Shown: positions 32,459 through 41,143, counted from the first letter of the stretch. The stretch: 47,573 nt of DNA from CAXMQS01 sp964195995 (GCA_964195995.1 CAXMQS010000072.1:1-47573), one strand, 5' to 3'. Program-made: numbers and translations. Notes: generated by a model not told the origin, from the sequence alone.

Positions 32459-33721
32459 ATGGCGGCTCCGATGATTCCACGCCCCCAGCTAGAGGGCTTG
32501 CGCCGCACCGGCCTTGCTCATAGGAACTACCGGCCGTTGATGTGGGGCCAGAGCATCTCGTTGTTCGGCGACTACATCGCGTTCGTCACCCTCCCTCTCT
32601 TCGTCGTACGCCTAACAGGATCCGAGCTCGATCTCGGACTGACCACCGCGTTCGAGACGCTTCCCATGTTGTTGTTCGGCCTCGCCGCAGGCGTCTGGTT
32701 AGACAGGGCCAGCCTGCGCCGAGCACTCGTCTTCGCCGACTTCGCCAGAGGCACGGCGTTCGCACTGTTGGCGCTTGCCGTCGCCTTCGACGTCGCCAAC
32801 GTCGTCACGGTTTTCGCCGTCGCCTTCGTTGTTGGGTCGATGACCTCTATTTTCGACTCCGGTCTTCAGGCCTATCTGCCGGTGGCGCTCACCGAGGACA
32901 TGCTGATAACGGCCAACTCCCGCCTGCAGTTGGCCCGAACGTTGGCCTGGACGACGGGCGCCGCAACTGGTGGGTTGCTGATGGAGATCGCCGGGCCGGC
33001 AACTGCCTTCCTGCTGAACGCTGCCACATTCGTGGTGTCTGCCGCGCTCCTGTTGGCGATGCGTGATGCTAATCCCCGCAAGACCGAGCTTTCTGAGTCG
33101 CCGACCAAGGCGCTGCGAGCCGGCATCTCCCATCTGTGGGGCGACAAGCGTCTCCGGTATGCAACACTGGGCGCTGCCTTCGCCAATTTCATGGTCATCC
33201 CCTTCGAGGCGACACTCGCTCTCTTTGGCCAGGAGGATCTCGGCCTCAGTGAAGCCGGTGTCGGATGGCTGTATGCCACCCAGGGCCTGATCGGCGCCGC
33301 CGGCGCCCTGGTCGCCGATCGGGTCGCCAGAAGACTCAAGCTGGGAAGGACGTTCATCGTTGGCCTCGCCCTGATGGGCGTCGGTCTCGTCGCCACCTCG
33401 ATCTCGACCAACTTCATCGCGGCCCTGCCCGTCGGCCTTGTACTCATCGGCGTCAGCTGGGTGAACGTCGCACTGGCGACTCTGCGACAGCGCTTGACGC
33501 CCCCCGAACTCTTGGGGCGCGTCGCCGCAGCGTCACGCACCATCGCCTGGGCTGGCATGCCTGTCAGCGGAGTCGTCGGTGGACTGCTCGGGGAGCGGAT
33601 CGGGCTTGGGCCTCTCTACACAGCTGCCGGTGTCGTCGTCGGCGTGATCGTCGCCTGGTTGGCGACAAGTCAGCTGTGGCGGAACCCGGTCTCTGTCGTT
33701 TCGGAGAAGTCAGCTCGCTAG
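32459..33721 (+). CDS. Major facilitator superfamily transporter
   Basis: The 420-residue protein has about 12 hydrophobic segments. Motif FRPLMWGQ-like start (NYRPLMWGQSISLFGDYI) and loop KRLRYATL after the middle are typical of the MFS multidrug/antibiotic subgroup (MFS_3-type). ATG 32459 gives MAAPMIPRP; another Met four residues in is possible. The extended open frame upstream is antisense to the LON gene and is ignored. Substrate not readable. Confidence 0.88.
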   Translation: MAAPMIPRPQLEGLRRTGLAHRNYRPLMWGQSISLFGDYIAFVTLPLFVVRLTGSELDLGLTTAFETLPMLLFGLAAGVWLDRASLRRALVFADFARGTAFALLALAVAFDVANVVTVFAVAFVVGSMTSIFDSGLQAYLPVALTEDMLITANSRLQLARTLAWTTGAATGGLLMEIAGPATAFLLNAATFVVSAALLLAMRDANPRKTELSESPTKALRAGISHLWGDKRLRYATLGAAFANFMVIPFEATLALFGQEDLGLSEAGVGWLYATQGLIGAAGALVADRVARRLKLGRTFIVGLALMGVGLVATSISTNFIAALPVGLVLIGVSWVNVALATLRQRLTPPELLGRVAAASRTIAWAGMPVSGVVGGLLGERIGLGPLYTAAGVVVGVIVAWLATSQLWRNPVSVVSEKSAR

Positions 33722-34317
33722 CGAGGGGTTAGGGAGCGTTCCTTGTCTGCGCCTTCAGGTACCCAGCGACGCTTGGCCCGGACGCTGGTGGGTCTCGCCA
33801 CCAATGTCGGCCGGCGGCGGTCCAGCAGCTCGGCTAGCGGCACCCGTAGGCACAGCAGGGTTCCGGCGACGACGGCGATGGCCCCGAAGAATCGAATGAC
33901 GGTGGCAATGGTTCCTGCAGCCGCCAACCCGTCGAGCTCGCCGGGGCCGAGAAGATAGGCCCAGTCGTGGTAGCCCCCGATGAGGGGCAGACGCTGGAAG
34001 GGAGCATCCGCGACGTAGATGGCAACATCGTATGCGGACGTCCCCGCCCAGGCGGCGCACACCCCGGCACCAACAGAGTCGCGGCGTATGAACAAGAAGT
34101 ACACCGACAGTCCAACCGGCACTGCGATCTGCAGAAACGACCCTGCCAGCGTATGGATGAAGCGACCGAAGCCCATCGCCAGCATGTGCCCGAGCTCATG
34201 GAAACCGAGGTCGACACCATCGAGCAACGGCACCTCTGCCTTGGCGACCATCGGGAAGTAGGCGATGGCAACACAGAAGAGCGCGCCGGCGATACCCGCT
34301 ACATAACGGCGTTCCAT
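33718..34317 (-). CDS. Membrane protein with HELGH zinc motif
   Basis: The 199-residue protein has about four to five hydrophobic helices and the motif GFHELGHMLAMGFG near residue 40. HExxH in a membrane protein suggests a membrane-embedded metallopeptidase, but no second motif of the site-2 protease class (NxxPxxxxDG) is visible, so activity is uncertain. It starts with ATG at 34317 and ends in a basic tail. It converges on the MFS gene with a four-base overlap. No family name assigned. Confidence 0.78.
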   Translation of the reverse strand: MERRYVAGIAGALFCVAIAYFPMVAKAEVPLLDGVDLGFHELGHMLAMGFGRFIHTLAGSFLQIAVPVGLSVYFLFIRRDSVGAGVCAAWAGTSAYDVAIYVADAPFQRLPLIGGYHDWAYLLGPGELDGLAAAGTIATVIRFFGAIAVVAGTLLCLRVPLAELLDRRRPTLVARPTSVRAKRRWVPEGADKERSLTPR

Positions 34318-34390
34318 AGTCGTTCATCGGCAACCGCCTGAGGACGCTGAAGGCCGCTGAAGGCCGCGGTGGCGGATACCCTCCCCCTTC

Positions 34391-35293
34391 ATGGCTCGAC
34401 GTCGCGTGCTCTCCACTGCTGCGGGCACCCGAGGCGGGGCCTTTGGGCCCACCGAGTGGGGCCTGCTCGCAGCAACGTCCCTGATCTGGGGATCATCATT
34501 CCTCTTCATCGCCGAGGGTCTCGAGGCCTTCGAACCGATGGTGGTCACGTGGGCCCGCGTGCTCCTTGGCGCTCTCGCCCTCGGCGTGCTGCCGCGGTCA
34601 CGGGCGAAGATCGACCGGGAGGATTGGCCGCATGTAATCCTTCTCGGCTTCGTCTGGATGGCATTCCCCCTCGCACTCTTCTCGATCGCGCAGCAGTGGA
34701 TCGAATCAGCGCTGGCCGGCATGATCAACGGCGCGGTGCCACTGTTCGCGGCAGGCGTCGCTGCCATCCTGCTGCGACGGCTGCCGCGCGGTCTTCAGAT
34801 CATTGGGCTCCTGATCGGCTTCCTCGGAGTAGTGCTCATCGCAGTGCCGTCACTGGGCGAGGGCGGCTCAACGGTCACGGGAACCCTGCTCATCCTGGTT
34901 GCGGTGGCGTCATACGGGCTGTCCGTGAATCTGGCGGTCCCTCTGCAACAGAAGTACGGGGCGTTACCCCCGATAAGCAGGGCCCAGTTGGCGGCCCTCG
35001 TCATGCTGACACCGTTCGGCATCGCCGGCATCCCCGCATCGAGTTGGCAATGGTCAAGTGCCTTCGCCGTGCTGAGCCTTGGCGTCCTTAGCACCGGCCT
35101 GGCCTTCGTCGCGATGGCGAACCTGGTCGGAAGGGCTGGCGCCACACGCGGCGCCATCTCCATCTACTTCGTACCGATCTTCGCCATCCTGGCCGGCGTG
35201 ATCTTCAGAAACGAGAGTGTCAAAGCGCTATCGCTCGTAGGCGTAGTTCTCGTACTCGGCGGGGCCTATCTCTCGAGCAGACGGGAGACCTAG
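34391..35293 (+). CDS. EamA/DMT-family transporter
   Basis: The 300-residue protein has ten hydrophobic segments in two EamA repeats (LIWGSSFLFIAEGLEAFEPMVVTWAR in the first, RGAISIYFVPIFAILAGVIFRNE in the second). DMT transporters export metabolites or amino acids; the substrate is unknown. ATG at 34391 with a weak ribosome site. A plus-strand unit flanked by the HELGH and hydratase genes on the other strand. Confidence 0.9.
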   Translation: MARRRVLSTAAGTRGGAFGPTEWGLLAATSLIWGSSFLFIAEGLEAFEPMVVTWARVLLGALALGVLPRSRAKIDREDWPHVILLGFVWMAFPLALFSIAQQWIESALAGMINGAVPLFAAGVAAILLRRLPRGLQIIGLLIGFLGVVLIAVPSLGEGGSTVTGTLLILVAVASYGLSVNLAVPLQQKYGALPPISRAQLAALVMLTPFGIAGIPASSWQWSSAFAVLSLGVLSTGLAFVAMANLVGRAGATRGAISIYFVPIFAILAGVIFRNESVKALSLVGVVLVLGGAYLSSRRET

Positions 35294-35315
35294 CTGCCCC
35301 TCCTGGCCGTCCTAC

Positions 35316-36119
35316 CTAGTCGCCACCGAATGCCGGCGGCCGCTTTTCCAGGAATGCGTTGACCGCTTCTCCCAGATCGTTGGATGCCAGGAAGGCCGCG
35401 TTCCACACAGCGCCGTAGTCAAGCGCCTCCGCCACCGACGAGTCCTCCGTCGCCCGCAACACCGCCTTGACACCCTGGACGGCCAGCGACGAGTTGGCGG
35501 CGATCGCGGCGGCGAGGTCATGCGCCTGCCTGTGCAGCTCATCGACGCCGCTGTACACGTGGGTCACCAGCTTCATCTCCAATGCCTCAGTGGCTTCGAC
35601 GTCACGCCCCGTGAACGCCAGCTCGGCCACCCAGCCGGGGTCGACGATCCTCGGCAGTCGCTGCAGGGTCCCAACATCGGCAACCATGGCCATCTTGGTT
35701 TCCCTGATAGAGAAGATGGCGTCAGCGGAGGCGAGGCGGATGTCTGCGGCCGTGATGAGGTCAACTGCTCCCCCGATGCAATACCCATGGATGGCCGCGA
35801 CAACCGGCTTCGGGCAATCTGCGACCGACGTGATTGCAGCCTGCATGTGCCGTATCTGCGCCAGTCGGACCTTGGCGCTGGCGGCCGACGAGCCGTCGCC
35901 ACCGCCGAGCATCGTCGGGCTAAATTCCACGAGGTCGAGACCGACGCTGAAGGCACGGCCCTTGCCGGCGAGCACGACAACGCGTACGTCGTCGTCGGAC
36001 GCCAGCTCGGCCATAACTGCAGGAAGTCCGTCCCAGAAGGCGGCTCCCATCGCATTCAGCTTCTCTGGGCGGTCGAGCCACAGCGTGGCGATGTGGTCCG
36101 TCTTGGAGCTAGTGAACAT
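35316..36119 (-). CDS. Enoyl-CoA hydratase/isomerase family protein
   Basis: The 267-residue crotonase-fold protein has LWLDRPEKLNAM near the N-terminus, the oxyanion-hole region LAGKGRAFSVGLDLVEF, PVVAAIHGYCIGGAVDLITAADIRLAS and the helical C-terminus. It hydrates enoyl-CoA or isomerises acyl-CoA substrates in fatty-acid or amino-acid breakdown. Residues EF near 60 and the DIRLAS/ETKMAMVADVG segments are typical. Substrate not fixed. Confidence 0.92.
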   Translation of the reverse strand: MFTSSKTDHIATLWLDRPEKLNAMGAAFWDGLPAVMAELASDDDVRVVVLAGKGRAFSVGLDLVEFSPTMLGGGDGSSAASAKVRLAQIRHMQAAITSVADCPKPVVAAIHGYCIGGAVDLITAADIRLASADAIFSIRETKMAMVADVGTLQRLPRIVDPGWVAELAFTGRDVEATEALEMKLVTHVYSGVDELHRQAHDLAAAIAANSSLAVQGVKAVLRATEDSSVAEALDYGAVWNAAFLASNDLGEAVNAFLEKRPPAFGGD

Positions 36120-36168
36120 GATCGCGAGCCTAGAGTCTCACAGATTCTTCGGTGCCTACCATCGCCGG

Positions 36169-36591
36169 ATGGAAGAACTGATCGCAGCTCTACGCGCCGA
36201 AGGTATGCGGATAACCGAATCTCGCAAGGCCATCTGCGAGGTCGTAGCAGCCACAGGCGACGAGCACCTGAGCGCTGCCGACGTCGGAGAGAGAGCGTGC
36301 CAGACACTCGGACGTCCCGTCGACCAGAGCACTGTGTACCGAACGCTCGACGTGCTCGAGACGCTTGGATTCCTACATCACGTTCATCTTGGTCACGGTC
36401 CCGGCGTTTACCACCTCAGCGAGGATGCCGGGCACCACCACCTGGTTTGTGAGAACTGCGGGGCGGCCGTGGACGTTCCTCTCACCGATGTCAGCCCGAT
36501 TCTGGACAAGGTGGCGGCACAGCATGGGTACACCGTGCGCGGCGCCCACTTCGCCTTGACCGGACTTTGCGGTGACTGCCAAACCGCCTAA
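36169..36591 (+). CDS. Fur-family metalloregulator (probable Nur, nickel uptake regulator)
   Basis: The 140-residue protein has the Fur winged helix (AALRAEGMRITESRKAICEVV, QSTVYRTLDVLETLGFLHHVH) and a dimerisation domain with GHHHLVCENCG and the C-terminal CGDCQTA, typical zinc and metal sites. ATG 36169 gives MEELIAALRAEGM; the open frame reaches upstream past the hydratase. It lies directly before a nickel/cobalt-type transporter with a Nur-box-like operator in between. Nur, Fur or Zur cannot be told apart from sequence alone; the operator points to Nur. Confidence 0.9.
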   Translation: MEELIAALRAEGMRITESRKAICEVVAATGDEHLSAADVGERACQTLGRPVDQSTVYRTLDVLETLGFLHHVHLGHGPGVYHLSEDAGHHHLVCENCGAAVDVPLTDVSPILDKVAAQHGYTVRGAHFALTGLCGDCQTA

Positions 36592-36618
36592 AGCGAAGGG
36601 CGCCCATACCGATTACTC

Positions 36619-36641
36619 TTATTGCAAGTCGCTCGCAATAA
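36619..36641. promoter_or_regulatory. Nur-box-like operator upstream of the nickel transporter gene
   Basis: TTATTGC (36619-36625) and GCAATAA (36635-36641) form a perfect 7-bp inverted repeat with nine bases between. Within it TTGCAA-N5-TCGCAA (36622-36638) matches the Streptomyces Nur box TTGCAA-N5-TTGCAA except for one base. It lies 10 bases before the transporter ATG at 36652 and 27 bases after the regulator stop, which would let the bound regulator block transcription of the transporter when nickel is high. Confidence 0.6.
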
Positions 36642-36651
36642 GGATGGATCC

Positions 36652-37503
36652 ATGACACTGGGCCTAATCGCTTCGGCGTTCCTCCTGGGCCTACGCCATG
36701 GCATCGATTGGGACCACTTGGCGGCCATCAGCGATATCGCAGCCAGCCAAGACACACCACGCCGCGGCGTAGTCCTGAGCACCCTCTATGTGATCGGCCA
36801 CGCCACCGTCGTGTTCTCGATCGGCGCCGTCGCCATCGTCACCGGCCAGCACCTCCCTGGCTGGGCCGATGCCGCCATGGGCGTCATCGTGGGGTGGACC
36901 CTGGTGATACTCGGTGTCTACGTTGGCTACTCGCTCATCCGCCACCGTGGTTCCATGCCGCTGCGAAGCCGCTGGATGATCGTGCTATCGGCCGTACGCA
37001 GGGCATACATAGCCGTCCGCACCAGGTTCACCACAGCGACTGCAGAGTCCATCGTCCACGAGCACGACCACAGCGGTATGACGAGCTTCCATCACGATGG
37101 CGATGAGGCGCCGGTAGGGGGAAGACTCCCCAGCCACGGCCACCGCCACTCCCACGACCCGGCGCAGGAGCCCTTTACCGACTACACAACCAAGACCGCC
37201 ATCGGTATCGGGATGCTTCACGGCATCGGTGCCGAGACCCCAACCCAGGTGTTGGTGTTCCTGGCAGCCGCCGAAGCCGGAGGCACCCTCGCCGGCATGT
37301 CCGTACTGACGGCGTTCCTCGTCGGACTCGCTATTGCCAACTCCGCCATCACTTTCGGGGCGACCTTTGGTTTCTTTGCTTCGAGTGGGCGTCGCTGGGT
37401 GCACACCGGCCTAGCCGGAGTCACCGCCGTCGTAAGCCTTGTCGTGGGTGCCCTTCTCATCGCCGGTCAGGACGGGGTTCTACCCGCCCTCTTCGCCGGA
37501 TAG
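36652..37503 (+). CDS. HoxN/NicO-type nickel/cobalt transporter
   Basis: The 283-residue membrane protein has the metal-binding motif LGLRHGIDWDHLAAI (residues 12-26, RHGIDWDH, equal to the HX4DH signature of NiCoT carriers) in the second helix, LHGIGAETPTQVL in the second half and a His-rich cytoplasmic loop HEHDHSGMTSFHHDGDEA, SHGHRHSHD. It is likely to import nickel (or cobalt). The ATG at 36652 follows AAGGATGG. A TTG at 36622 in frame would overlap the operator and is rejected. Confidence 0.85.
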   Translation: MTLGLIASAFLLGLRHGIDWDHLAAISDIAASQDTPRRGVVLSTLYVIGHATVVFSIGAVAIVTGQHLPGWADAAMGVIVGWTLVILGVYVGYSLIRHRGSMPLRSRWMIVLSAVRRAYIAVRTRFTTATAESIVHEHDHSGMTSFHHDGDEAPVGGRLPSHGHRHSHDPAQEPFTDYTTKTAIGIGMLHGIGAETPTQVLVFLAAAEAGGTLAGMSVLTAFLVGLAIANSAITFGATFGFFASSGRRWVHTGLAGVTAVVSLVVGALLIAGQDGVLPALFAG

Positions 37504-37531
37504 TCCCGCCCGGAACGCCTAGCCTCTCATC

Positions 37532-38398
37532 GTGCGCTACCTCGACGCCGCCGCTACCCGCGCCGCCCTATCAATGCAGGACGCCATCGAGGCCATGCGC
37601 GCGGCCTTCTCGGACGATCGCGAGCACCCGCCGCGAGTAGCGCTTGCTGGATCCCTGTTCATGCCGGGCCGAGTGGGTTCGGTGACAGGCATCAAAGTGG
37701 TGTCGACGGTCCCCGGGAACCCTGCAGGCATCGTTGTTGCCTTCGGTCCCGATGGCGCCCCCTTGGGAATTGTCGACGGGCCGACCCTCACCGCCATCCG
37801 CACCGCCGCCGGCGCCGGACTCGCCACCAGCCTCATGGCTCCTGAGGAGTCGTCCGTCATGGCCATGCTGGGGGCGGGTGCCATGGCGGCAGACCAGGTA
37901 GCAGCGGTGCGGGCTGTGAGGCCCATCGAGAGAGTGATCGTCTGGAGCCGCACGCCTGGCAAAGCCGACCTACTCGCCAAGCTGATCGGCGCCGAGGCGG
38001 TCAAGAACGCAGGCGCCGCGGTTGCACAAGCGGACATCATTACGACGGCTACGCCGGCGACCACGCCGCTATTCGCGGAAGGCGATGTCCGTGTCGGGGC
38101 ACACATCAACGCGGTGGGTGCATTCACGCCCGGGATGATCGAGGTGCCGCCAGGCCTGACGCAACTGGCGTTCACCGTCGTCGATGACACGGACGCCGCC
38201 GCTGCCGAAGCGGGCGACCTGCTACAGGCATCAAAAGCGCCAGACGCCACGATTGGTGACCTTCTCGCCGGAAGGGCCGCGGTTCCATCTGGACTCACAA
38301 CGTTGTTCAAGTCGGTAGGAATTGCCAGCCAGGACGTCGCAGCAGCCGAAGTCGCGCTGCGCCATGCCGCCGAGAAGGATCTAGGCGTCGAGCTCTAG
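37532..38398 (+). CDS. Ornithine cyclodeaminase/mu-crystallin family protein
   Basis: The 288-residue protein starts at GTG 37532 (MRYLDAAATRAALSM). It has the family features KVVSTVPGNPAG, a Rossmann NAD(P) motif MLGAGAMAADQVAAVRAV, ADIITTATPATTPLF and HINAVGAFTPGM. Members are ornithine cyclodeaminases, ketimine reductases and related enzymes. The substrate is not clear. It ends four bases into the DUF1876-like gene on the opposite strand. Confidence 0.9.
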   Translation: MRYLDAAATRAALSMQDAIEAMRAAFSDDREHPPRVALAGSLFMPGRVGSVTGIKVVSTVPGNPAGIVVAFGPDGAPLGIVDGPTLTAIRTAAGAGLATSLMAPEESSVMAMLGAGAMAADQVAAVRAVRPIERVIVWSRTPGKADLLAKLIGAEAVKNAGAAVAQADIITTATPATTPLFAEGDVRVGAHINAVGAFTPGMIEVPPGLTQLAFTVVDDTDAAAAEAGDLLQASKAPDATIGDLLAGRAAVPSGLTTLFKSVGIASQDVAAAEVALRHAAEKDLGVEL

Positions 38399-38646
38399 GA
38401 GGCGGGCGCCAGGAAGGCTTCGATCTTGGCCTGTGCTGCTGCGGTGACCTGGTTGGTCAGGTCGCCGAGAGCACGAGCAACAGCCAACTCCTCCCCTATC
38501 ACCGGAATCGGCTTGTCGTGGGTCCGGCGGTGTGCTCGACCCCGCGCCACGAACTCATCACCCTGGAGATAGAGCGTCGCCTGGACGATCGTGTCCGTCT
38601 CATCTTCCTCAAGATGGATATCGATGGTCAGGTCCAGTTGTTCCAT
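38395..38646 (-). CDS. DUF1876-like small protein
   Basis: An 83-residue protein with TIDIHLEEDETDTIVQATLY and RGRAHRRTHDKPIPVIGEELAVARALGDL, close in pattern to the actinobacterial DUF1876 family (dsRBD-like). Start ATG 38646; the upstream frame adds six codons. Role unknown. It overlaps the end of the cyclodeaminase-like gene on the other strand. Confidence 0.78.
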   Translation of the reverse strand: MEQLDLTIDIHLEEDETDTIVQATLYLQGDEFVARGRAHRRTHDKPIPVIGEELAVARALGDLTNQVTAAAQAKIEAFLAPAS

Positions 38647-38690
38647 GTCACCTCCTCCACGCAAGCTTGGGCCATGAGCCAGGCCACGGG

Positions 38691-40004
38691 CTAGGGCCTT
38701 TCGTCACCTGGAACACGGACCCCCGGATTGAGCAAGCCGCTGGGGTCGTACTGCTTCTTGATAACCCTCATCTCCGCGATGTCCTCGGGGCTCTCGGTCA
38801 GATGAAGCAGGTGTGCCTTGGCGATGCCGATCCCGTGCTCTCCAATGATGCTGCCGCCGACGCCCGCTACGACGTGATAGATCGCCTCATCGACGCGATG
38901 GTCCGATGGATCGGCACCCGTGATGTTCACGTGGAGATCACCATCGAGGAAGTGGCCGTAAACGAACGTCGCTGCGCTGGGATAGAGCGCCGCCACCGCC
39001 TCGCCGGCGCCTGCCGCGAAGTCGTCTATGCGTTCCTGGGGCAGCCGTACATCTGCCTTGATCGGAACGCCAAGTCGAATGATGGCGTCGGTGTGACCCT
39101 CTCGATAGCGCCACAGCCGCTCTCGATCGCTTGCCGATGACGCAACGGCAACCGCATCTTGGGCGACAGGCTCCAGGGCCCCGGCAAGTGCTTCTAATTC
39201 GCCGGCGACCTCTATCAAGAGGTAACAGCTGTGGCTCTGTGGCAGCGGATCACTGAGCTCGAAGGCGACGCACACCTGGTCGAGCCCATTGCGGTAGAAG
39301 AACTCGGCCGCCTCGATGTCGCCGATCCTGCTCAGGATGGCGTTGGCTTCGGCCGCCGAACCGACGCCAACCAGGGCCGAGACGGTCGTTTCGAGGGGCG
39401 GCAGCAACCGCAATCGCGCCCTCGTGATAATGGCCAGCGTTCCCTCGCTTCCGGCGATCACGGAAAGCAGCTCGCCACCCATCTCTAGTTCGTCCACGAT
39501 GGTTCCGTCGGCAAGCACGCACTCGACGCCGAGAAGCTGCTCGCCCATGTTGCCGGCGACCGCGGCATGGGCGCCCGCAGCGTTCGTTCCGATCATCCCG
39601 CCAACGGTCGCCGAGTCTCGAGAGGCGATGTCCAGGGGAAAACGACGACCATGGGCGGAAGCGGCCGCCCTCAGGTCGGAGAGCGTTACTCCGGCGTCGA
39701 CGAGAACACTGTCCCCATCGATCTCGATACCGTCGAATCGACTCATGGTTAGAGCGAGTTCGCCGCCACGCGGTGTGCTGCCGCCGACGAGACTCGTCTT
39801 TCCACCCTGTGTGACCACGGCTATGCCCGCCTCCGTACACAGCCGCATGATCTGTGCGATCTGAGTGGCGTCGGCCGGCCGAACGACAGCCAGGGCCTGG
39901 CCTCGATAGCGGCCGGTGTAGTCCTGCTGATCGACGCTAGGCGGATCGGTGAAGATGTGTTCGGCTCCGACCACCGAGGCTATGGAGTCGATGAGATCGA
40001 TCAT
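38691..40004 (-). CDS. FAD-linked oxidase (GlcD/lactate dehydrogenase type)
   Basis: The 437-residue flavoprotein has the FAD-binding segments AVVRPADATQIAQIMRLC, VTQGGKTSLVGGSTPRGG, DIASRDSATVGGMIGTNAAG and the C-terminal FAD-oxidase domain with YGHFLDGDLHVNI and GGSIIGEHGIG. Members oxidise glycolate, D-lactate or other 2-hydroxy acids. No iron-sulfur domain is attached. Start ATG 40004. Confidence 0.92.
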   Translation of the reverse strand: MIDLIDSIASVVGAEHIFTDPPSVDQQDYTGRYRGQALAVVRPADATQIAQIMRLCTEAGIAVVTQGGKTSLVGGSTPRGGELALTMSRFDGIEIDGDSVLVDAGVTLSDLRAAASAHGRRFPLDIASRDSATVGGMIGTNAAGAHAAVAGNMGEQLLGVECVLADGTIVDELEMGGELLSVIAGSEGTLAIITRARLRLLPPLETTVSALVGVGSAAEANAILSRIGDIEAAEFFYRNGLDQVCVAFELSDPLPQSHSCYLLIEVAGELEALAGALEPVAQDAVAVASSASDRERLWRYREGHTDAIIRLGVPIKADVRLPQERIDDFAAGAGEAVAALYPSAATFVYGHFLDGDLHVNITGADPSDHRVDEAIYHVVAGVGGSIIGEHGIGIAKAHLLHLTESPEDIAEMRVIKKQYDPSGLLNPGVRVPGDERP

Positions 40005-40025
40005 CGCCGCAGCGTAGGACCACTT

Positions 40026-40445
40026 CTACCGAACTGGTCGAGCCTCGATCACGCTATCGATGATGCCTTCGGCAAAGGGTCCGCGGGCCAGCCGCATCCT
40101 GCCGTCGGAGTCGGCCGGTTCCCCGGCCTCAAGGAGAGCTTTGCCAAGGGTGTGCTGATCGAGAGGGAAGCTGTGCCACCTGACCGCCCGCAAGGCAGCG
40201 ATCTCGTCACGTTCATGCATCGTTGCCCGTGTTGCCGCCCAGTCCTCGCCTAGGGCGTAGCCCTCCCGATAACGGTCGGTGTCGTCCAGGGGGCGGGGTT
40301 CGAATCCCTTTACCTCAGCAGGTTCGATGCGGCTGCCGCTGAGTGCCTGGAGGATGGCCTCTTCGGTGACCCGAGCAATGGAGATGCCCGCTTCCTTGGC
40401 CTCAGCGATGAGACCGTCCGGCAATCTGAGATGAACGTGCGCCAT
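40026..40445 (-). CDS. RHH-like (CcdA-type) protein, unknown function
   Basis: The 139-residue protein starts MAHVHLRLPDGLIAEAKEAGISIARVTEEAILQALSG, which resembles the ribbon-helix-helix N-terminus of CcdA-type antitoxins and small DNA-binding proteins. The rest (residues 40-139) has no recognised domain and is mixed charged, with Trp-Ala and Met-rich turns. The ATG at 40445 is preceded by GGGAGGGAG, a strong ribosome site. No toxin gene is adjacent, so antitoxin function is not supported. The lipoprotein gene upstream is separated by a hairpin. Confidence 0.72.
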   Translation of the reverse strand: MAHVHLRLPDGLIAEAKEAGISIARVTEEAILQALSGSRIEPAEVKGFEPRPLDDTDRYREGYALGEDWAATRATMHERDEIAALRAVRWHSFPLDQHTLGKALLEAGEPADSDGRMRLARGPFAEGIIDSVIEARPVR

Positions 40446-40478
40446 AACTCCCTCCCGAGAGCCCAGGATGCAACAACT

Positions 40479-40517
40479 CTCCGTGGTTGCCAAGCAACAA
40501 CACGTAGCCACACGGAG
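40479..40517. terminator. Structured hairpin between the lipoprotein and RHH genes
   Basis: CTCCGTG (40479-40485) and CACGGAG (40511-40517) form a 7-bp inverted repeat that encloses a second repeat GTTGC-CAA-GCAAC (40486-40498). It follows the end of the lipoprotein gene (minus strand) and may terminate its transcript. No T-run is visible, so this is uncertain. Confidence 0.4.
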
Positions 40518-40541
40518 GGACTAGTCATCGCGACACAGGAC

Positions 40542-41066
40542 TCAGGAAGACCAGTCCCCGGCGGCTGCGCCGCCTGTTGGCGCCAAGATCTCGCTCCCCG
40601 CAACGTCGACGGAGTCTCCAGCGGGCCACAGCCCGGCTTCTTCGGCGACCGACGCTCTACCACCACCGCTCCCCCATGCCACGTAGTCAAGCATCGCCGA
40701 CGAGTCGCCAAAGGAGTTCGATGTGTAGAGCGCTACTTCCCCGCCGCCATCCGGGAGGCTCCCCAAGGCGTCGGCGGGTATGTCCAAAGAACTGCCCGCG
40801 GCAATGGCGGCGGTTGGCAGCTCGGTGTAGCTGGGTCGATTACACAACCACAGGCCGTCGACGCTCACGGCAGCATCGCCGAGATTGGTGATGGTGATGT
40901 GGTCTCCGAAGACGATTTCGGTGATCGCCAGGTCGGCGACGCTGCCCTGGGCCGTAGCGGCGTTCGTCGAATCCGGCTCCTGCGCGCCCGCGCTCTCTTC
41001 GCCGGAGTCTCCACACGCCGCAGCCGCCATCGCCACCACCATCAACACACCCAAATATCGCCTCAC
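40542..41066 (-). CDS. Lipoprotein with a lamin-tail-like (LTD) domain
   Basis: The 174-residue protein begins with a signal peptide and lipobox (VVAMAAAACGDSG, Cys near residue 18) followed by an acidic linker. ITEIVFGDHITITNLGDAAVSVDGLWLC and the later WGSGGGRASV match the immunoglobulin-like lamin-tail domain common on secreted bacterial proteins. The GTG start at 41066 has moderate support. It would sit on the outer face of the membrane, perhaps in adhesion or nuclease-like associations; no catalytic domain is attached. Confidence 0.8.
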   Translation of the reverse strand: MRRYLGVLMVVAMAAAACGDSGEESAGAQEPDSTNAATAQGSVADLAITEIVFGDHITITNLGDAAVSVDGLWLCNRPSYTELPTAAIAAGSSLDIPADALGSLPDGGGEVALYTSNSFGDSSAMLDYVAWGSGGGRASVAEEAGLWPAGDSVDVAGSEILAPTGGAAAGDWSS

Positions 41067-41143
41067 TGAGACCTCCCTCGTTGCGGCGAGGCTATCGAGG
41101 TCGCCGGCTTACCCTTCAAGCGACGCCGTAGAACTGGAGCCTC

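Noticed and set aside
34340..34370. Short tandem CTGAAGGCCG units
   Set aside because: Only two copies; likely chance in GC-rich spacer DNA.
35467..36168. 5' extension of the Fur-family frame
   Set aside because: Overlaps the hydratase on the other strand; the Fur family start fits ATG 36169.
40290..40310. T-arm-like GGGTTCGAATCCC on the plus strand
   Set aside because: It encodes GFEP in the RHH-like gene; no acceptor, D or anticodon arm could be placed around it.
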